Positions 4,970 through 5,945 of a stretch of 5,945 bases of DNA are shown piece after piece. The translations under genes were made by a program, and so were the position numbers. Source of the DNA: an uncultured Clostridia bacterium (GTDB lineage Bacteria; Bacillota; Clostridia; Oscillospirales; Acutalibacteraceae); contig CALGGQ010000103.1 of assembly GCA_937915775.1 (NCBI GenBank), forward strand, positions 1 to 5,945. Reading direction: 5' to 3'. The first letter of the stretch is position 1. Each line of letters opens with the position of its first letter. Below the pieces are notes generated by a model. The model was given only the letters and a program-made list of their open reading frames with translations. It was not told the origin of the DNA and ran no database searches.

Positions 4970-5839
4970 ATGTTTGCAAAGGTGAAAAGTCAGGGAATGT
5001 TCGGGCTCAACTGCTTTGATGTGTTTGTGGAAGCGGATTTAAGCTCGGGGCTTCCGCGTTTTGATGTCGTCGGTCTGCCCGATACGGCGGTGAAGGAGAG
5101 CCGCGACCGTGTGCGCGCTTCTATCAAAAACTGCGGTTTTACCTTTCCCGTTTCGCGTATAACGGTGAATATAGCGCCTGCCGATGTAAAGAAGGAGGGC
5201 GCCGTGTATGACCTGCCGATATTGATTGCAGTGCTCAAAGCTGCCAAGCAGCTCAAAGGTGAAACGGAAGGCTATTCTTTTATCGGGGAGTTATCGCTGA
5301 ACGGCGAGCTACGCCGTGCGAACGGTGTACTGCCAATGGTGCTGCAGGCAAAGGAAAGCGGCACGAGAGCGATATTTGTACCGTATGAGAATGCGGCGGA
5401 GGGCTCCGTAGTGGACGGTATTGACGTGCTGCCAGTCCGAAATATTCTTGAAATTGTACAGCATTTATCCGGTGAAAAGACGATTGAGCCGGTGTATAAG
5501 GAGCTGGAGGCATTTGAAATCATCGGCGACGAGCTTGATTTCAGCGATGTCAAAGGGCAGAGCGAAGCCAAACGCGCGCTCGAAATTGCCGCTGCCGGCT
5601 CTCATAACGTGTTGATGATCGGTCCTCCCGGTACCGGCAAGTCGATGCTTGCCAAGCGTATCGGCTCCATCCTCCCCGAGATGAGCTTTGAGGAGAAAAT
5701 TGAAAAAACTTGTAATAATCAGGTTGATATAATGGAGAAAAATATAAAGGCTCTAGAAAGAACCTTAAAAAATTATCTGAGAGAACAAGTTAATGCTTTG
5801 GAGCGAATGTTCAATGATTTCAGAAATAAATCTAAATAA
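4970..5839 (+). CDS. comM: ComM/YifB-family Mg-chelatase-like AAA+ ATPase, truncated and joined to an unrelated tail
   Basis: Seen: 289 codons from the ATG at 4970. Residues 1 to about 242 are typical of the family: an N-terminal ChlI/Lon-like S5-fold domain with DLSSGLPRFDVVGLPDTAV and KESRDRVRASIKNCGFTFP, then the start of the Mg_chelatase ATPase domain with DVKGQSEAKRALEIAAAG and Walker A GPPGTGKS (218-225). Around residues 242-248 the match stops. The rest is a lysine/glutamate/asparagine-rich coiled coil ending at a TAA (5837-5839). Full-length members have about 500 residues, so Walker B, the sensors, the arginine finger and the C-terminal domain are missing. Known: ComM is a hexameric helicase that promotes branch migration in natural transformation of Gram-negative bacteria; its role in Firmicutes is less clear. 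Inferred: this version cannot hydrolyse ATP normally and is a pseudogene, a disrupted gene or an assembly artefact. It is divergent from the mutase gene. Alternative starts are ATG 4964 and TTG 4958. Confidence 0.85.
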   Translation: MFAKVKSQGMFGLNCFDVFVEADLSSGLPRFDVVGLPDTAVKESRDRVRASIKNCGFTFPVSRITVNIAPADVKKEGAVYDLPILIAVLKAAKQLKGETEGYSFIGELSLNGELRRANGVLPMVLQAKESGTRAIFVPYENAAEGSVVDGIDVLPVRNILEIVQHLSGEKTIEPVYKELEAFEIIGDELDFSDVKGQSEAKRALEIAAAGSHNVLMIGPPGTGKSMLAKRIGSILPEMSFEEKIEKTCNNQVDIMEKNIKALERTLKNYLREQVNALERMFNDFRNKSK

Positions 5840-5851
5840 ATTTAGGTTATT
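5825..5851 (+). terminator. Weak AT-rich hairpin at the end of the coiled-coil ORF
   Basis: AATAA (5825-5829) plus CTAAA (5832-5836) can pair with TTTAG (5841-5845) plus TTATT (5847-5851), with a small internal mismatch and the stop codon in the loop. T-rich DNA (5861-5866) follows. In such AT-rich sequence this could arise by chance. Confidence 0.25.
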
Positions 5852-5892
5852 TAATTATTATTTTTTAAATTAAAAAAAAATTATATTTTTTT

Positions 5893-5907
5893 ATTGAAAA
5901 TTTCAAT
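5893..5907. repeat. 15-bp perfect palindrome
   Basis: ATTGAAA (5893-5899) and TTTCAAT (5901-5907) form perfect inverted arms around one A. A TATAAT follows at 5911-5916, but no -35 box stands at the right distance. It could be an operator-like site or a chance event in AT-rich DNA. Confidence 0.4.
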
Positions 5908-5930
5908 TACTATAATTAAATTAGAATAAT

Positions 5931-5945
5931 GGGGATTGGGGATTG
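5931..5945. repeat. GGGGATT heptamer repeat running off the right edge
   Basis: GGGGATT occurs at 5931-5937 and 5938-5944, with a further G at 5945. It stands out as a G-rich island in DNA of about 20% G+C. Whether the array continues cannot be seen from this window. Confidence 0.5.

Larger units (their letters stand above)
5711..5945. other. AT-rich segment of foreign composition: coiled-coil 3' coding end plus noncoding DNA
   Basis: By hand count, 5701-5945 has 52 G+C in 245 bases (about 21%), against 32 in 60 (53%) for 5641-5700. Up to 5839 it reads as coding in the comM frame, with amphipathic heptads (NIKALERTLKNYL, VNALERMF) and AT-rich codons (AGA, ATA, TTA, AAA) rare in the neighbouring genes. 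The other two forward frames hit stops within a few codons. After 5839 I see no gene: runs of T and A, a short palindrome at 5893-5907, and a GGGGATT repeat at the window edge. The coding part looks like the C-terminus of a gene from another genome or element, but I do not recognise the family. No transposase, integrase or clear element end is visible. Confidence 0.75.

Noticed and set aside
4990..5615. Several short minus- and plus-strand open frames inside comM
   Set aside because: All lie out of frame with the well-conserved ComM N-terminal sequence and lack motifs.
5705..5730. TGT at the comM junction as a possible Tn7-like element end
   Set aside because: comM is a known target of Tn7-like islands, but I see no repeated end-binding sites, no target duplication can be tested in this window, and the sequence right of the join is coding in frame. 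The TGT alone is not evidence.
5840..5945. CRISPR array or RNA gene in the AT-rich tail
   Set aside because: No repeat-spacer periodicity and no tRNA or rRNA-like structure are visible. The only repeats are a short dyad and two GGGGATT units.

Overview
The window looks like chromosomal DNA of a mid-GC (roughly 50% by eye) anaerobic Firmicute, most plausibly a gut Clostridia/Oscillospirales-type bacterium. The basis is the homodimeric-type glycyl-tRNA synthetase, a GT2/CDP-glycerol transferase fusion typical of Gram-positives, strong TTGACA/TATAAT promoters and purine-rich Shine-Dalgarno sites. The genus is inference only. About 245 bases at the right end differ sharply, at about 21% G+C by hand count.

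Layout. (1) Bases 1-100, minus strand: the first 33 codons of glycyl-tRNA synthetase, which continues off the left edge, with its own strong promoter. (2) Bases 101-260: a divergent intergenic region with one near-consensus promoter in each direction. (3) Bases 261-2975, plus strand: a 904-residue two-domain envelope enzyme, with an N-terminal GT2 glycosyltransferase and a C-terminal TagF/TagB-like CDP-glycerol glycerophosphotransferase. (4) Bases 2986-3016: a strong hairpin terminator between two convergent transcription units. (5) Bases 3050-4868, minus strand: a two-gene operon of a phospho-sugar mutase (phosphoglucomutase/phosphomannomutase family) and a 31-residue single-pass membrane protein whose start codon lies 10 bases after the mutase stop codon. 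(6) Bases 4869-4969: a divergent promoter region where the two -35 boxes occupy almost the same bases. (7) From 4970, plus strand: the N-terminal half of a ComM/YifB-type AAA+ ATPase. Just after Walker A, around 5690-5715, it turns into an AT-rich coiled-coil tail ending at 5839, followed by noncoding AT-rich DNA to the window end.

Functionally, the mutase interconverts hexose 6- and 1-phosphates, feeding nucleotide-sugar precursors. The GT2/glycerophosphotransferase would build or decorate a phosphodiester-containing surface glycan or teichoic-acid-like polymer. Both therefore fit envelope synthesis, although they are separate, convergent transcription units. The tRNA synthetase and comM are unrelated housekeeping neighbours.

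The most notable anomaly is the abrupt break in comM, which is either a real insertion or rearrangement or an assembly chimera. The most interesting likely-real small features are the 31-residue membrane protein and the shared -35 region. I see no clear evidence of a new defence, CRISPR or mobile system in this window.
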